Virus record (IMG/VR): IMGVR_UViG_3300050821_003907
Span: 62,001 to 126,000 of that record
Source of the DNA: a virus
Strand: one strand, 5' to 3'
DNA length: 64,000 bases
The notes beneath the pieces were generated by a model. That model was given only the letters and a program-made list of their open reading frames with translations, made no database searches and was not told the DNA's origin. Both the position numbers and the translations under genes were made by a program. This document shows, in pieces, positions 25,690-34,785 of this stretch (positions within the stretch are counted from its first letter, which is position 1; each line of letters starts with the position of its first letter).

Positions 25690-27858
25690 GTGGCAAGCCG
25701 ACTGAGTGAAGACGAGAAGCTGGAACGCGCCCGCATTAAGGCCGACAAGGCCGCCGCGAAGCTGGCGGAGCGTGAAGCCGCTGCGGCTGTCCGCAAGGCA
25801 GAGATGGAACTCCGCAAGCAGGAGCGTGACGCTGAGCGTGAACGCCTTAAGGCCGAAAAGGCTGAGGCCAAGGCTCGTGAGAAGCTAGAGCTGGCTATTG
25901 CCAAGCTGGAAGAGGCTGAAGGCCCGAAGTACCAGCTACCGGCCATAGTTAACCGCAAGGGCGTTGTGGTGTCTACTGACACCGCGACTGCCTGGAGGGT
26001 CCTTCAGGACTACATGAGCGCCTTGTGCCTGGATGTCGAGACTTCTGGTTACCCACCGGGTCACGAGCACTACGCGCTCCGCACGGTCCAGCTAGGCGGT
26101 GAGCACTACGCTGTAGTACTGGACGCCGATGATGAAGAGCAGATGGTCCTGGCTTCCCTGGCGCTCAAGATGGCCGACAAGCTTCACGCGCACAGTGCCG
26201 TGGCTGACCTGGTGCCTTGCGTTATCGCTGGCCTTATCGGCTGGGACGAGGCTTGGGCCAAGATGCACGATTCCGTGCTCTACGCCAAGCTGACTGACCC
26301 TAAGCAGTCTGGGTCTGATGCCGAGGGCCTTAAGGAGCTGGCCTCAGCCCTGCTGTCGCATTACGCGACAGCGCCGCTGGCTGAAAAAGCCAAGAACGCG
26401 CTGTTCAAGGTAATGGGCTGCCTGGTCAGCACTGAAATCACCACCCCAGTTGAGCGTAATGGCTGGTACATGGTGAACAAGAATTGCGAGACCATGATTG
26501 TCTACGCAGGTTCTGACGTACTGGACCTCGGTGCGGTACTGCGCATGCTGCCTTCGCTGCCGGTGGACAACAGCGTGCTCGACCGTGAACGAGAGTTCGA
26601 GGCTATCTGCTCGCGCGTCGCGTGGACGGGCTTCAAGCTGGACACCAGTCATGTCAAGGAAATGATTGCCAAGTACGAGAAGGAGCGCGAGGAACTTCTC
26701 GCCATCGTTCAGTACTTGTCAAGTGGTCTTATCGAGAATCCGTCCTCACCAGATACAGGCGAGAAGTTGTTGCAGCTTTTCCCTGAGCTTGACGGCAAGC
26801 TGGAACTAAGCGAGAAGACCGGCAAGCCATCCGCAGCTAAAGCATCTCTTGAGCGTCCAGCCAAGGAAGGCAACGTCCTGTGCAAGGCAATCCTTGCTTA
26901 CAGGCACTCTGTGACCACCTTGGGCCTTCTTCTGAGGCCACTGGAGAACCTGTGTGATTATGGTGACGGTCGCATGCGGCCTACTGTGTACACCATCAAC
27001 GCAGACACCGGTCGCACATCTTGCGTGCGTCCTAACGGCCAGCAGTTTTCTCGCCAGGGAGGCATCAGGCAATGCGTTCGCGCTGACGAGGGTTTCCTGG
27101 GCATCGCGGCTGACTTCCAGGGATGTGAAATCCGCGTTGCGGCAGCGCTGTCAGGTGACAAGGAAGTTCTTGAAGCCGAGATTTCGCCTAAATGCTATCT
27201 GTGCGACGGTAATCCTTGCACCTGCGGTAAGCACCACACCGGACTCCACTGGCTGGCAGCTCACATCGCGTGGGGCGAAGGAGCCACCAAAGAGAACCGG
27301 TACGTTGCCAAGCGTATCATCTTCTCCAAGCTGTTCGGCGGTTCTCCAGCAGCAGGTGCTCGCCAGACTGGCGTGACCATGGAAGAGTCTCAGGCAGTGC
27401 ACGATGCGTTCTCCGAGATTGCTCCGGTGTACACAGAGTGGGACAAGTGGCTGCGTAAGTGCTTCTATGAGGGCAAGATGGTATGGCGGGACTATGAGAC
27501 CGGGCAGAACTACGGCAGTGACCTGCCTGGTAGTCGTCGTGGTATCTACCGCACGTACTCAGGCCGCAACATCTACATCAACAGCGGTCACGCTTTCGGC
27601 AATTACGCTATCCAGGGCACTGCCCGTGAACTTCTGGTAGACGGAGTCCTGCGCTGGAATCAGACTCGCTGGGCGCAGTATCCTATCCTTCCGGTGCATG
27701 ATGAAGTGCTTTCCTGGGTTCCTGCTGATGAGGCTCACGAGGCTGTTCAGGTACTTAAGCAGTGCATGGAGACTTCCGTGCTCAGCACGCCTGATTTCCC
27801 TGTCACAGTTGGTGCTGACCCTGACGAGCCGTTTGCTTACTGGCCGGACTCTAGCTGA
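25690..27858 (+). CDS. Family A DNA polymerase with 3'-5' exonuclease domain
   Basis: This 722-residue protein starts at GTG 25690 with GGAGG upstream. Residues 1-80 form a highly charged Lys/Glu/Ala helix. The exonuclease domain follows with LCLDVETSG. Polymerase motifs are IAADFQGCEIRVAAALSG (motif A, with QG where many family members have SQ), KENRYVAKRIIFSKLFGG (motif B) and PILPVHDEVL (motif C). A Cys/His insert (CYLCDGNPCTCGKHH) between motifs A and B probably binds zinc. It replicates the phage genome, downstream of the PrimPol-helicase. Confidence 0.95.
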   Translation: MASRLSEDEKLERARIKADKAAAKLAEREAAAAVRKAEMELRKQERDAERERLKAEKAEAKAREKLELAIAKLEEAEGPKYQLPAIVNRKGVVVSTDTATAWRVLQDYMSALCLDVETSGYPPGHEHYALRTVQLGGEHYAVVLDADDEEQMVLASLALKMADKLHAHSAVADLVPCVIAGLIGWDEAWAKMHDSVLYAKLTDPKQSGSDAEGLKELASALLSHYATAPLAEKAKNALFKVMGCLVSTEITTPVERNGWYMVNKNCETMIVYAGSDVLDLGAVLRMLPSLPVDNSVLDREREFEAICSRVAWTGFKLDTSHVKEMIAKYEKEREELLAIVQYLSSGLIENPSSPDTGEKLLQLFPELDGKLELSEKTGKPSAAKASLERPAKEGNVLCKAILAYRHSVTTLGLLLRPLENLCDYGDGRMRPTVYTINADTGRTSCVRPNGQQFSRQGGIRQCVRADEGFLGIAADFQGCEIRVAAALSGDKEVLEAEISPKCYLCDGNPCTCGKHHTGLHWLAAHIAWGEGATKENRYVAKRIIFSKLFGGSPAAGARQTGVTMEESQAVHDAFSEIAPVYTEWDKWLRKCFYEGKMVWRDYETGQNYGSDLPGSRRGIYRTYSGRNIYINSGHAFGNYAIQGTARELLVDGVLRWNQTRWAQYPILPVHDEVLSWVPADEAHEAVQVLKQCMETSVLSTPDFPVTVGADPDEPFAYWPDSS

Positions 27859-28019
27859 TGGCGGGAATTCCGAAAACTACCCGTAACAAGAAGCCGGAGC
27901 CGTGCAAGAATTGCGGTGAGGATGTGTGGAATCCCTATACAGGCTCTTGTGATGAGTGCCATGCGAAGGTTTATGCGGAGTTTGTGAAAGCGATGGGCTG
28001 GGAGGACGATTCCAGCTGA
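27858..28019 (+). CDS. 53-residue zinc-ribbon protein
   Basis: ATG 27858 overlaps the polymerase stop (TGATG). The product begins MAGIPKTTRNKKPEPCKNCG and contains a second pair SCDECH, so it is a CxxC...CxxC zinc ribbon with a basic N-terminus. Coupling to the polymerase suggests a DNA-associated role. The function is unknown. Confidence 0.65.
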   Translation: MAGIPKTTRNKKPEPCKNCGEDVWNPYTGSCDECHAKVYAEFVKAMGWEDDSS

Positions 28020-28031
28020 CGATACCGGAAT

Positions 28032-28060
28032 TTGAATGCCTTAAGGTACTGTGATATAGA
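28032..28060 (+). promoter_or_regulatory. Strong sigma70-like promoter before the first fibre
   Basis: TTGAAT (28032-28037), a 17-base spacer and TATAGA (28055-28060) with a TGA extended -10 precede the fibre start at 28096. GAGGAG lies at 28082-28087. This is among the best promoter matches in the window and would start a separate fibre transcript after the replication genes. Confidence 0.6.
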
Positions 28061-28095
28061 GGGCGTTTTCCGGCTAATCGTGAGGAGTGGTCAGC

Positions 28096-29835
28096 ATGTG
28101 GTTCAAGGGGTATAACGCTGACCGATTCGAATTCCTGTACTCCCAGTACCTTCCTGCTACCAGTGTTGCTGCCGCAACTTGGGGACTCTACGCTAGTGTT
28201 AGTGGCGGCGAGAATTACTGGTACCTTCAGGGTTACTCAACTGCTGCTGCCTTGGCTGCTGACGTTAATGCCTTTGTGGCCGCTGCTGGCGGAACCCCGT
28301 GGATGGTAATAGGCGACCTGACCACAATTTCTACCACGACAGTGCTCGTGGCCATTAACTTCGAAGTGGCTAAGGGATTCACCGACACTGGCACGGGCAT
28401 TGCTGTTCGCGGTTCCTGGTGCACACTCGGGTACACGCCTTACGCGAACTACGCTGCCGCTCGCACCGCTATTCTCGGCATTACCTCAACGGCTAACGAG
28501 CCTGTTCACAACGTGAGGAACCACGGTGCCGTAGGTGACGGTGTAACCGACGACCATCTGGCTTTCCAGTCGGCCGTTAATGCGGCTAGCACCGCAGGCG
28601 GCGGTGTCGTTTACATCCCTGAAGGTTCTTATTACATCGGAAGCCGCGTTACCCCTCAGAGCACAACAATCATTCAGGGTGCGGGCATGAACACCACCAC
28701 GCTTATCAGCGGAGTAGCGTTTGACTACGTGTTCTACACAAGCAATAGTGGTAGCGGCATTCAGGATTTCACGCTACGTGACCTGACGGTTAACGTGAAT
28801 AACGTTTCGCATGGTGCTGGCATCCGTTTTGAATACGCCACCCGGATTCTCGTAGAGCGTGTTCACATCCAGAACGTGTCCAATGGCTGGGGTGCGGTAA
28901 TTGGCGCTCCGGGAGCCACGAGTACTTACATCAATACAGACATTAAGTTCCGTGATTGCTTCTTCGATACGCAGAACAGCACGCTTGAGATGCTGCTTAT
29001 CATGAACACTCAGCACGCAGAGGTAATTAACTGCAAGTTCTACAATCAGACAGCTTCCAGCGGTCCCGGCCTAGGCATTTATCAGGTTTGCGATGATATC
29101 CAGGTAAGCCACTGCATCTTTAGTGCTATTTCGGGTCCGGCTATTTACTATTCCCTGTCCTGCAATAATATCACCATCGATAACTGCGCTTTTTACGGAG
29201 TAAATGGTGGCACGGGCGTTCAGGGCACTAATCTTTCTGACAATGGGGCGTTCGGGTACGGTTACGTATACGGCCTTTCAGTGACTAATTGCTATTTTAC
29301 GGGGCTTGCCGTAGGACTTCAGCTAGGAGCCACTAAGGGTGCCTTGGTTGACACCTGTAATTTTGACTCGAATTACAACATCGCTATTTTCCTGAATGCA
29401 GGAAACCAGGGCGTTTCGGCCCTGGCTAAGTACTGGACGATAGCGAATTGCCGGTTCCGGAATAACAACCAGCAGGGCACTAATGGCACTATCCACCCCG
29501 CTATCTTCTTTTCCACAATTGCCGGAAGCATGTACGGCAAGTTGACGAATTGCTCTTTCTGGGATGACGGTGCAGGCGGCGTTAATACCCAGTTCTGTCC
29601 TATATCCTTTTACGGGCCAGGAACATGGGATTACATAAAGGTAACTGACTGCTATATTGAGCAGCATTCTACTACTAACGTGAACCAGCAGCTGTTCCTG
29701 GTGAACAGTGCACTCCTCGGCTCAAACGTGGCAATCCTGAACTCCACGTACTCCACAGGGACGGTCACGATACCTGTTAATGCACCGAACCAGCTCAAGG
29801 GTTTCTCTGTAGCCATGGGCATCGCTCTAGGGTAA
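28096..29835 (+). CDS. Tail fibre/spike with pectate-lyase-type beta-helix
   Basis: This 579-residue protein starts at ATG 28096 (GAGGAG upstream). The N-terminal about 130 residues form an adaptor (NAFVAAAGGTPWMVIGDLTT ... YTPYANYAAARTAIL) also seen in the 44077 gene. The beta-helix starts at GAVGDGVTDDHLAFQSAVNA and runs through many N-x-x-I/V-x-N-C-x-F rungs. The C-terminus (LKGFSVAMGIALG) is the same as in the next fibre. Such proteins bind or cleave surface polysaccharide. The catalytic residues are not identified. Confidence 0.8.
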   Translation: MWFKGYNADRFEFLYSQYLPATSVAAATWGLYASVSGGENYWYLQGYSTAAALAADVNAFVAAAGGTPWMVIGDLTTISTTTVLVAINFEVAKGFTDTGTGIAVRGSWCTLGYTPYANYAAARTAILGITSTANEPVHNVRNHGAVGDGVTDDHLAFQSAVNAASTAGGGVVYIPEGSYYIGSRVTPQSTTIIQGAGMNTTTLISGVAFDYVFYTSNSGSGIQDFTLRDLTVNVNNVSHGAGIRFEYATRILVERVHIQNVSNGWGAVIGAPGATSTYINTDIKFRDCFFDTQNSTLEMLLIMNTQHAEVINCKFYNQTASSGPGLGIYQVCDDIQVSHCIFSAISGPAIYYSLSCNNITIDNCAFYGVNGGTGVQGTNLSDNGAFGYGYVYGLSVTNCYFTGLAVGLQLGATKGALVDTCNFDSNYNIAIFLNAGNQGVSALAKYWTIANCRFRNNNQQGTNGTIHPAIFFSTIAGSMYGKLTNCSFWDDGAGGVNTQFCPISFYGPGTWDYIKVTDCYIEQHSTTNVNQQLFLVNSALLGSNVAILNSTYSTGTVTIPVNAPNQLKGFSVAMGIALG

Positions 29836-29906
29836 GAAGCGCGAATACGGTACGCTGGATATGACCGCCATCCCTTACATGAGCGTGCTAGGAGGCAGTA
29901 GCTCCC

Positions 29907-32162
29907 ATGGCCCCTTCCTATATCACGCTAACTGTTGACGTTTACAACGGGGCAGGAGCGCAGCCTTCTCGGGGTTATGCGTATTTCGCGCCCAACGTTA
30001 CCCTGACGAACTCCACAGACCACATGGTGGTCACGCAAGGTGCCATAGCAGCGCCCTTCACTAACGGTGTAGCTCCCACAGTAAGCCTGCTGCCCACTGA
30101 CAACGCTAATTTCACGCCTAATGGCTGGGCCTGGACGGTCATATTCAGCCAGAATCCTCCTGTAGACGGTGCGCCAGCTAACTTCAGTTTTGACTTGCCT
30201 GCCGGACCCGCCAATTTTACGGCAACTAATGCTTCTCCTTGTGTTTTCACCTGGACGCCTACTACTACGCTTACAACGCTGCCCGCAGGCACCGGGATTA
30301 AGCTGAGCGGCGGAAGTGTTCCCGCAGGATTCACGGCAGGCACTACGTATTACGTGATTAACTCGTCTGGCTCTACTTTCAACCTGGCGGCTACCGTAGG
30401 CGGTAGTGCCATTAACTCCACGGGCAGCGGTTCAGGCACGCTAAGCGTAGTGAGCATGTTCTTGTCGGCGCTGACACCGCTGTCTCCTACCATTCCCACT
30501 ATCGCGCCTTTCGCGCCGGGACTTTCAGCCAACGTGGTAGTAACCGCTTCAGGCGCGGTGGCGACTAACGTGGTGACTGAGGTAGACGCTAGCACGGGCA
30601 ATAAGGCGATGACGCTGCCAGCTCCAGTCAATGGCGCAATGGTAGTAGTGGAGAAGTGGGACACTACAGGTAATACTGTCACCATTTCCGGCAGCATAAG
30701 AGATTCGGCTGCTTCTGTAACGCTTCAAGCTCAGTACCAGTCGTACATGTTCCTGTGCTGGGCCACTACCTGGTGGCCTGTCGCTTACACGACGCCTACA
30801 GCTACGCTGGACCTCAGATATCCCGTGTGGTACAGCGTTAAGTGGTACGGGGCTAAGGGTGATGGCGTAACTGATGACCATACGGCTTTCCAGAATGCCG
30901 TCAACGCGGCTAATACCGCAGGTGGCGGCATCGTCTACGTTCCCGCATCTTCTTACTATATAGGCAGTCGTGTTACGCTGAAGACAGGCGTGACTATCGT
31001 GGGCGACGGTATTGACTCTACTGTCCTGATAAGCGGCGTGGCCTTTGACTATGTGTTCTACAGCAGCGATAGCGTAAATGGTCTTCAGGACAGCGTTGTC
31101 CAGGACATGACGATTAACGTCAACAACGTATCGCACGGAGCCGGTTATCGTATTGAGTATGCTACGAGGGTAAGCGTACTGAGGGTACGGTTCCTTAATG
31201 TGTCCAACGGATGGGGCGCGGTAGTAGGCATCGGCGTCGGCAGTACCAGTACTTACGTTAACACGCAAATAAAATTCCAGGACTGCTACTTTGACACCCA
31301 GAATAGCACGCTTGAAATGCTGCTGATAATGAACACTCAGCACATGGAGGTCATTAATTGTGACTTCTATAATAACACTGCTTCTAGCGGACCTGCTCTA
31401 GGTATTTATCAGGTGTGTGATGATATTCGCGTGTCTAATTCCACCTTCCGGTCTATCACGGGCCCGGCTCTTTATTACTCATTGTCCTGCAATAATATTA
31501 CCGTAGATGATTGCGCGTTTTACGGGGCTAGCGGTGGCACGGGCATTCAGGGCACTAACCTTTCCGACAACGGCGCTTTCGGGTATGGCTGGGTGTTTGG
31601 ACTGACAGTAAGTAACTGCTATTTCACCGGCCTTGCAATCGCTGTGGAGCTAGGGGCCACTAAGGGCGCTGTAGTTGATAACTGTAATTTCGAGAGTAAT
31701 TATAATATCCCTATTCTTATTCACCAGGGTAACCAGGGTGTTTCTAATACGACGGAGTACTGGATTATCACCAATAGCCGATTCCGTAATAACAACACGC
31801 AGAATACGCTTGCCTCTCTCCATCCCTGCATCTTGTTTCAGGGTGTCGGTGGCAGCATGTTCGGCCGGATTGAAAAGTGCAACATCTGGGACGACAGTGC
31901 GGGCGGTGCTCACACTCAGATTTATCCCATCTGCTTCGTCGGTGCATTTACCTGGGACTACATTAAGATATCCAATTGCTACTTTCAGCAGTACGCCACA
32001 ACTAATGCCGCCCAGCAACTGTTTCTTTTCAGCAGTGCAGTTAACGGGTCTCACGTTATAACCGAAAGTTCCACGTTTGCCACCGGTTCCGTCACGCTTC
32101 CGGTTAACACCGCACCTCAACTCAAGGGTTTTTCCGTCGCCATGGGCATCGCGCTAGGATAG
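29907..32162 (+). CDS. Tail fibre/spike, paralogue of the preceding one
   Basis: This 751-residue protein starts at ATG 29907 with AGGAGG upstream. The N-terminal about 190 residues (TLTVDVYNGAGAQPSRGYAYF ...) match the free-standing protein at 33451. From GAKGDGVTDDHTAFQNAVNA onward it parallels the previous fibre nearly rung by rung and ends in the same LKGFSVAMGIALG. A different N-terminus with a shared beta-helix suggests domain swapping after duplication. It probably contacts the host cell surface. Confidence 0.8.
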   Translation: MAPSYITLTVDVYNGAGAQPSRGYAYFAPNVTLTNSTDHMVVTQGAIAAPFTNGVAPTVSLLPTDNANFTPNGWAWTVIFSQNPPVDGAPANFSFDLPAGPANFTATNASPCVFTWTPTTTLTTLPAGTGIKLSGGSVPAGFTAGTTYYVINSSGSTFNLAATVGGSAINSTGSGSGTLSVVSMFLSALTPLSPTIPTIAPFAPGLSANVVVTASGAVATNVVTEVDASTGNKAMTLPAPVNGAMVVVEKWDTTGNTVTISGSIRDSAASVTLQAQYQSYMFLCWATTWWPVAYTTPTATLDLRYPVWYSVKWYGAKGDGVTDDHTAFQNAVNAANTAGGGIVYVPASSYYIGSRVTLKTGVTIVGDGIDSTVLISGVAFDYVFYSSDSVNGLQDSVVQDMTINVNNVSHGAGYRIEYATRVSVLRVRFLNVSNGWGAVVGIGVGSTSTYVNTQIKFQDCYFDTQNSTLEMLLIMNTQHMEVINCDFYNNTASSGPALGIYQVCDDIRVSNSTFRSITGPALYYSLSCNNITVDDCAFYGASGGTGIQGTNLSDNGAFGYGWVFGLTVSNCYFTGLAIAVELGATKGAVVDNCNFESNYNIPILIHQGNQGVSNTTEYWIITNSRFRNNNTQNTLASLHPCILFQGVGGSMFGRIEKCNIWDDSAGGAHTQIYPICFVGAFTWDYIKISNCYFQQYATTNAAQQLFLFSSAVNGSHVITESSTFATGSVTLPVNTAPQLKGFSVAMGIALG

Positions 32163-32172
32163 GATTAATGAC

Positions 32173-33435
32173 ATGAAGCAAGTCGTACTTAACTACTCGT
32201 TTTCCGTCTCTGGCCTGACGGTAACCCTTAGCGACTTCACGGCTGCCAGCCCGGTGGACCTGAAGCGGCTGTACCTGATAGTGGACGTTACCACTAACCA
32301 GATACTCTATAACTTCGCTGACAGCTCAGTCGCCACCGCTACCATCAGCAGCAATAACGTAATCACGTTGTCCGCGCTTCCCACGGGTCCAGCCAATGGC
32401 GACTCGCTCCAGATTATCTACGACTTGCTGCCTACCGACCCGGTAGCCTACGAAGTACCCCTGGCGTTTCCCGGTTCAATTATCGAAACGCTGTCAGGCT
32501 GGACTTCAGCCACAACGATTAACACCACGCAGAACATTTACCTAGGACCGGCAGCATCGGCTCCTGCTATCATCGTGTCGCTAGACCAGACCAGCACTAT
32601 TTCTGGCGGTGCCATCTCATTCCAGGCGACATATGATGGAACGAACTGGTCAACAGTTCCGTCTAGTTCAGTAGTTGACCCCACTTCAGCTAACTACGCT
32701 ACCATTGCACTGCCTTACACACTGGTGGCGAGTACCAACAAGGTGTTCATGCTGCTGAACAGGGGCTGGCAGGGACTGCGGATAATCCTTTCCACGGCTA
32801 TTACGGGTACGGCTACCGTAACTCCGTACGTTACTATCCTGGGCGATTCTCCGGTTAACCAGGTAGTTGGCACGCCGACTGGCACCACGCCACCTCCTAA
32901 TGCAGTTCCCATTGGCATTAACGGTGCAGGTAACTCCTTGATTACCCCGCTAAGCGCGTACCACGTTGGGCCCTCAGGCGCGGGTGATTATTACCTGGCC
33001 GTAATGAACTACGCGTACAACGGCCAGACGGGAGGAGGGGATGCCACGCGCACTAACATGGATAACATCATCTGTGTTGCCGCTGCTGCTTACACGTCTA
33101 CCCAGACTCAGGCTGACCAGACCAACCCGACAGCCAAGGGCATAATGATAGTGGTTAACGTCACTTCGGCAGGCACGGGTTCTATTACCCCTGAGATTGA
33201 CGTGAAGGACCCTGTGTCCAGCGCGTACGTTTCCATTATGACTGCATCTGCGGCTATCGTGGCTAACGGCACTTACACTTACCTGGTTTACCCCGGCGCA
33301 GCGTCTACCGCAGGAACCAACAACGGGCTTACCCAGACTTCCCAGAACGTGCTCACCCGTACATGGCGCGTCAAGGTAACTGCCAACAACGCCAACTCAG
33401 TAACCTACAGTGTCGGAGCCATGCTAATCAACTAG
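32173..33435 (+). CDS. Virion surface/fibre-associated protein
   Basis: This 420-residue protein starts at ATG 32173, with AGGAT upstream. The composition is beta-rich and Thr/Ser/Ala/Gly-rich with few charges, like the adjacent fibres. There are two sandwich-like parts, one around IYLGPAASAPAIIVSLDQT and one at the C-terminus. No catalytic motif is visible. It probably decorates or connects the fibres. Confidence 0.6.
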   Translation: MKQVVLNYSFSVSGLTVTLSDFTAASPVDLKRLYLIVDVTTNQILYNFADSSVATATISSNNVITLSALPTGPANGDSLQIIYDLLPTDPVAYEVPLAFPGSIIETLSGWTSATTINTTQNIYLGPAASAPAIIVSLDQTSTISGGAISFQATYDGTNWSTVPSSSVVDPTSANYATIALPYTLVASTNKVFMLLNRGWQGLRIILSTAITGTATVTPYVTILGDSPVNQVVGTPTGTTPPPNAVPIGINGAGNSLITPLSAYHVGPSGAGDYYLAVMNYAYNGQTGGGDATRTNMDNIICVAAAAYTSTQTQADQTNPTAKGIMIVVNVTSAGTGSITPEIDVKDPVSSAYVSIMTASAAIVANGTYTYLVYPGAASTAGTNNGLTQTSQNVLTRTWRVKVTANNANSVTYSVGAMLIN

Positions 33436-33450
33436 CAGGACAGGACGGCG

Positions 33451-34020
33451 ATGGCAGTTAACTACGTCACGATTACCTGTGACCTGTACAACGGTAGTGG
33501 CCAGCCTGATGCTTCAGGAGGTTTTCTGTACTTCTCGCCGTCCAGCACGGAAGTCGATTCCATTGATGGCGTAACTTTGTCTAGCCCTGTCGGCGTTGAG
33601 TTTCAGGGTCAGGTTCCGCAGATTTCCCTGGCAGCTACGGACAACGCCAACTTCGCTCCTTCAGGCTGGAGCTGGAAGGGCGCTTTCGGGCTTAACCCTG
33701 AAATCACAGACCCTCCGGCAGCGTTCACTTTCTTCCTTCCGGCTGGCCCAGCAGCGTTCACAGCCACGCATGCTTCTCCCGCCGTGTTCACGTGGACACC
33801 TACCACAGCACTGACAGCCATAGCAAACGGCACGTCTGTGCAGCTCAGCGGTGGCTCCCTGCCGGGAGGCTTCAGCGCGGCTACCACCTACTACGTGGTC
33901 AGCTCTTCGGGCAGCACGTTCAGCCTCGCAGCCACGCTAGGCGGCGCTGGCATCAACTCTACAGGGACAGGCTCAGGCAACGTGGCAGTCACAGGCGTGT
34001 TCTTGTCATCCGTCATCTAG
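33451..34020 (+). CDS. Free-standing fibre N-terminal module
   Basis: The product is 189 residues. The segment FTATHASPAVFTWTPTTALT and the following GGSLPGGFSAATTYYVVSSS match the N-terminal domain of the 29907 fibre, but no beta-helix follows and the gene stops at FLSSVI. It may be a truncated fibre or a separate attachment subunit that binds the same site on the tail. ATG 33451 has AGGAC upstream. Confidence 0.65.
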   Translation: MAVNYVTITCDLYNGSGQPDASGGFLYFSPSSTEVDSIDGVTLSSPVGVEFQGQVPQISLAATDNANFAPSGWSWKGAFGLNPEITDPPAAFTFFLPAGPAAFTATHASPAVFTWTPTTALTAIANGTSVQLSGGSLPGGFSAATTYYVVSSSGSTFSLAATLGGAGINSTGTGSGNVAVTGVFLSSVI

Positions 34021-34035
34021 GTGTATCCTGTAGGC

Positions 34036-34260
34036 ATGCCCCGCAAGCACAAGTACAGCACCCTGAAAGCACTGGCAGCTGCCTATAAGTCGGGTGAGCT
34101 TAGCGATGAGCCGCTGTGGCTTGACAACGATTGCGCTTTTGTTTACGTAAACGAAAATCCGGATGACGATGATTCAGGTGTAGCGGTATTCTATAGTGAC
34201 CCGTACCAGATTATGTGCGAGGCGCTGGACTTGCTGGGAATCCCACACGAGGGGGTCTGA
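34036..34260 (+). CDS. Small hypothetical protein, likely leaderless
   Basis: This 74-residue protein begins MPRKHKYSTLKALAAAYKSG and has an acidic middle (NENPDDDDSGVAVFY). TATCCT (34024-34029) lies six bases before ATG 34036 and there is no ribosome-binding site, which fits a leaderless transcript. GTG 34021 is an alternative start. The stop overlaps the next start (TGATG). The function is unknown. Confidence 0.55.
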   Translation: MPRKHKYSTLKALAAAYKSGELSDEPLWLDNDCAFVYVNENPDDDDSGVAVFYSDPYQIMCEALDLLGIPHEGV

Positions 34261-34499
34261 TGAATAATCCTAATTCTTTGTGCGTAAGGCTAAGGCTCTG
34301 GCTAGCCCGTAAGCTGGACATCGGTCCTGACGCAGGCGAGGGCTGGTGCATCAAGTGCTCACTGCACGGAGGCAAGACGTTCATCACTTCCGCAGACGGC
34401 ATAATGCCTCATGTCAGGCTAGACCATCATGGCGCTACAGTTACCGCTCGTACATCTGTGCCTGTATGCAAGAACGAGGACCCGGATGACCTGGTTTAA
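34260..34499 (+). CDS. Small Cys/His protein
   Basis: This 79-residue protein starts at ATG 34260, overlapping the previous stop. It contains GWCIKCSLHGGKTF and HVRLDHHGATV, a CxxC...HxxxH arrangement that suggests a C2H2-like zinc site. It is coupled to its neighbours on both sides. The function is unknown. Confidence 0.55.
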   Translation: MNNPNSLCVRLRLWLARKLDIGPDAGEGWCIKCSLHGGKTFITSADGIMPHVRLDHHGATVTARTSVPVCKNEDPDDLV

Positions 34500-34746
34500 T
34501 AACGACTGTGTTCGCAGGGCTGTAGCCGCTGAAGTAATCTCACTAGGCATCGAGACAGACCCAGATTTTGAGAAGGCCCTGTACCAGGGCATCCGCGAAG
34601 CTTTCATGGATTTCAACTGGCGAGATTACGGGCTTGACTACGTAGCGGAAACAATCGGTGACGCTGAGGAGTGGATGGATGCGCTAGGCAGCGAAGTGTT
34701 CTATGCTGTTAAGTACACGACCGAATCCTGGAAGGAAAAGCAGTGA
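34486..34746 (+). CDS. Small acidic protein of unknown function
   Basis: This 86-residue protein starts at ATG 34486, with GAGGA six bases upstream and a 14-base overlap with the previous gene. The product is helical and acidic (MTWFNNDCVRRAVAAEVI ... DAEEWMDALGSEVFY). No family is recognised. Confidence 0.55.
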   Translation: MTWFNNDCVRRAVAAEVISLGIETDPDFEKALYQGIREAFMDFNWRDYGLDYVAETIGDAEEWMDALGSEVFYAVKYTTESWKEKQ

Positions 34747-34785
34747 GCCGGGAATATTTGGGCTATTTGGGGTGTTATAATTTCC

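Noticed and set aside
34776-34781. Perfect TATAAT as promoter of the GIY-YIG gene
   Set aside because: It ends only four bases before GTG 34786, so the expected RNA start would fall inside the gene. No -35 is visible.
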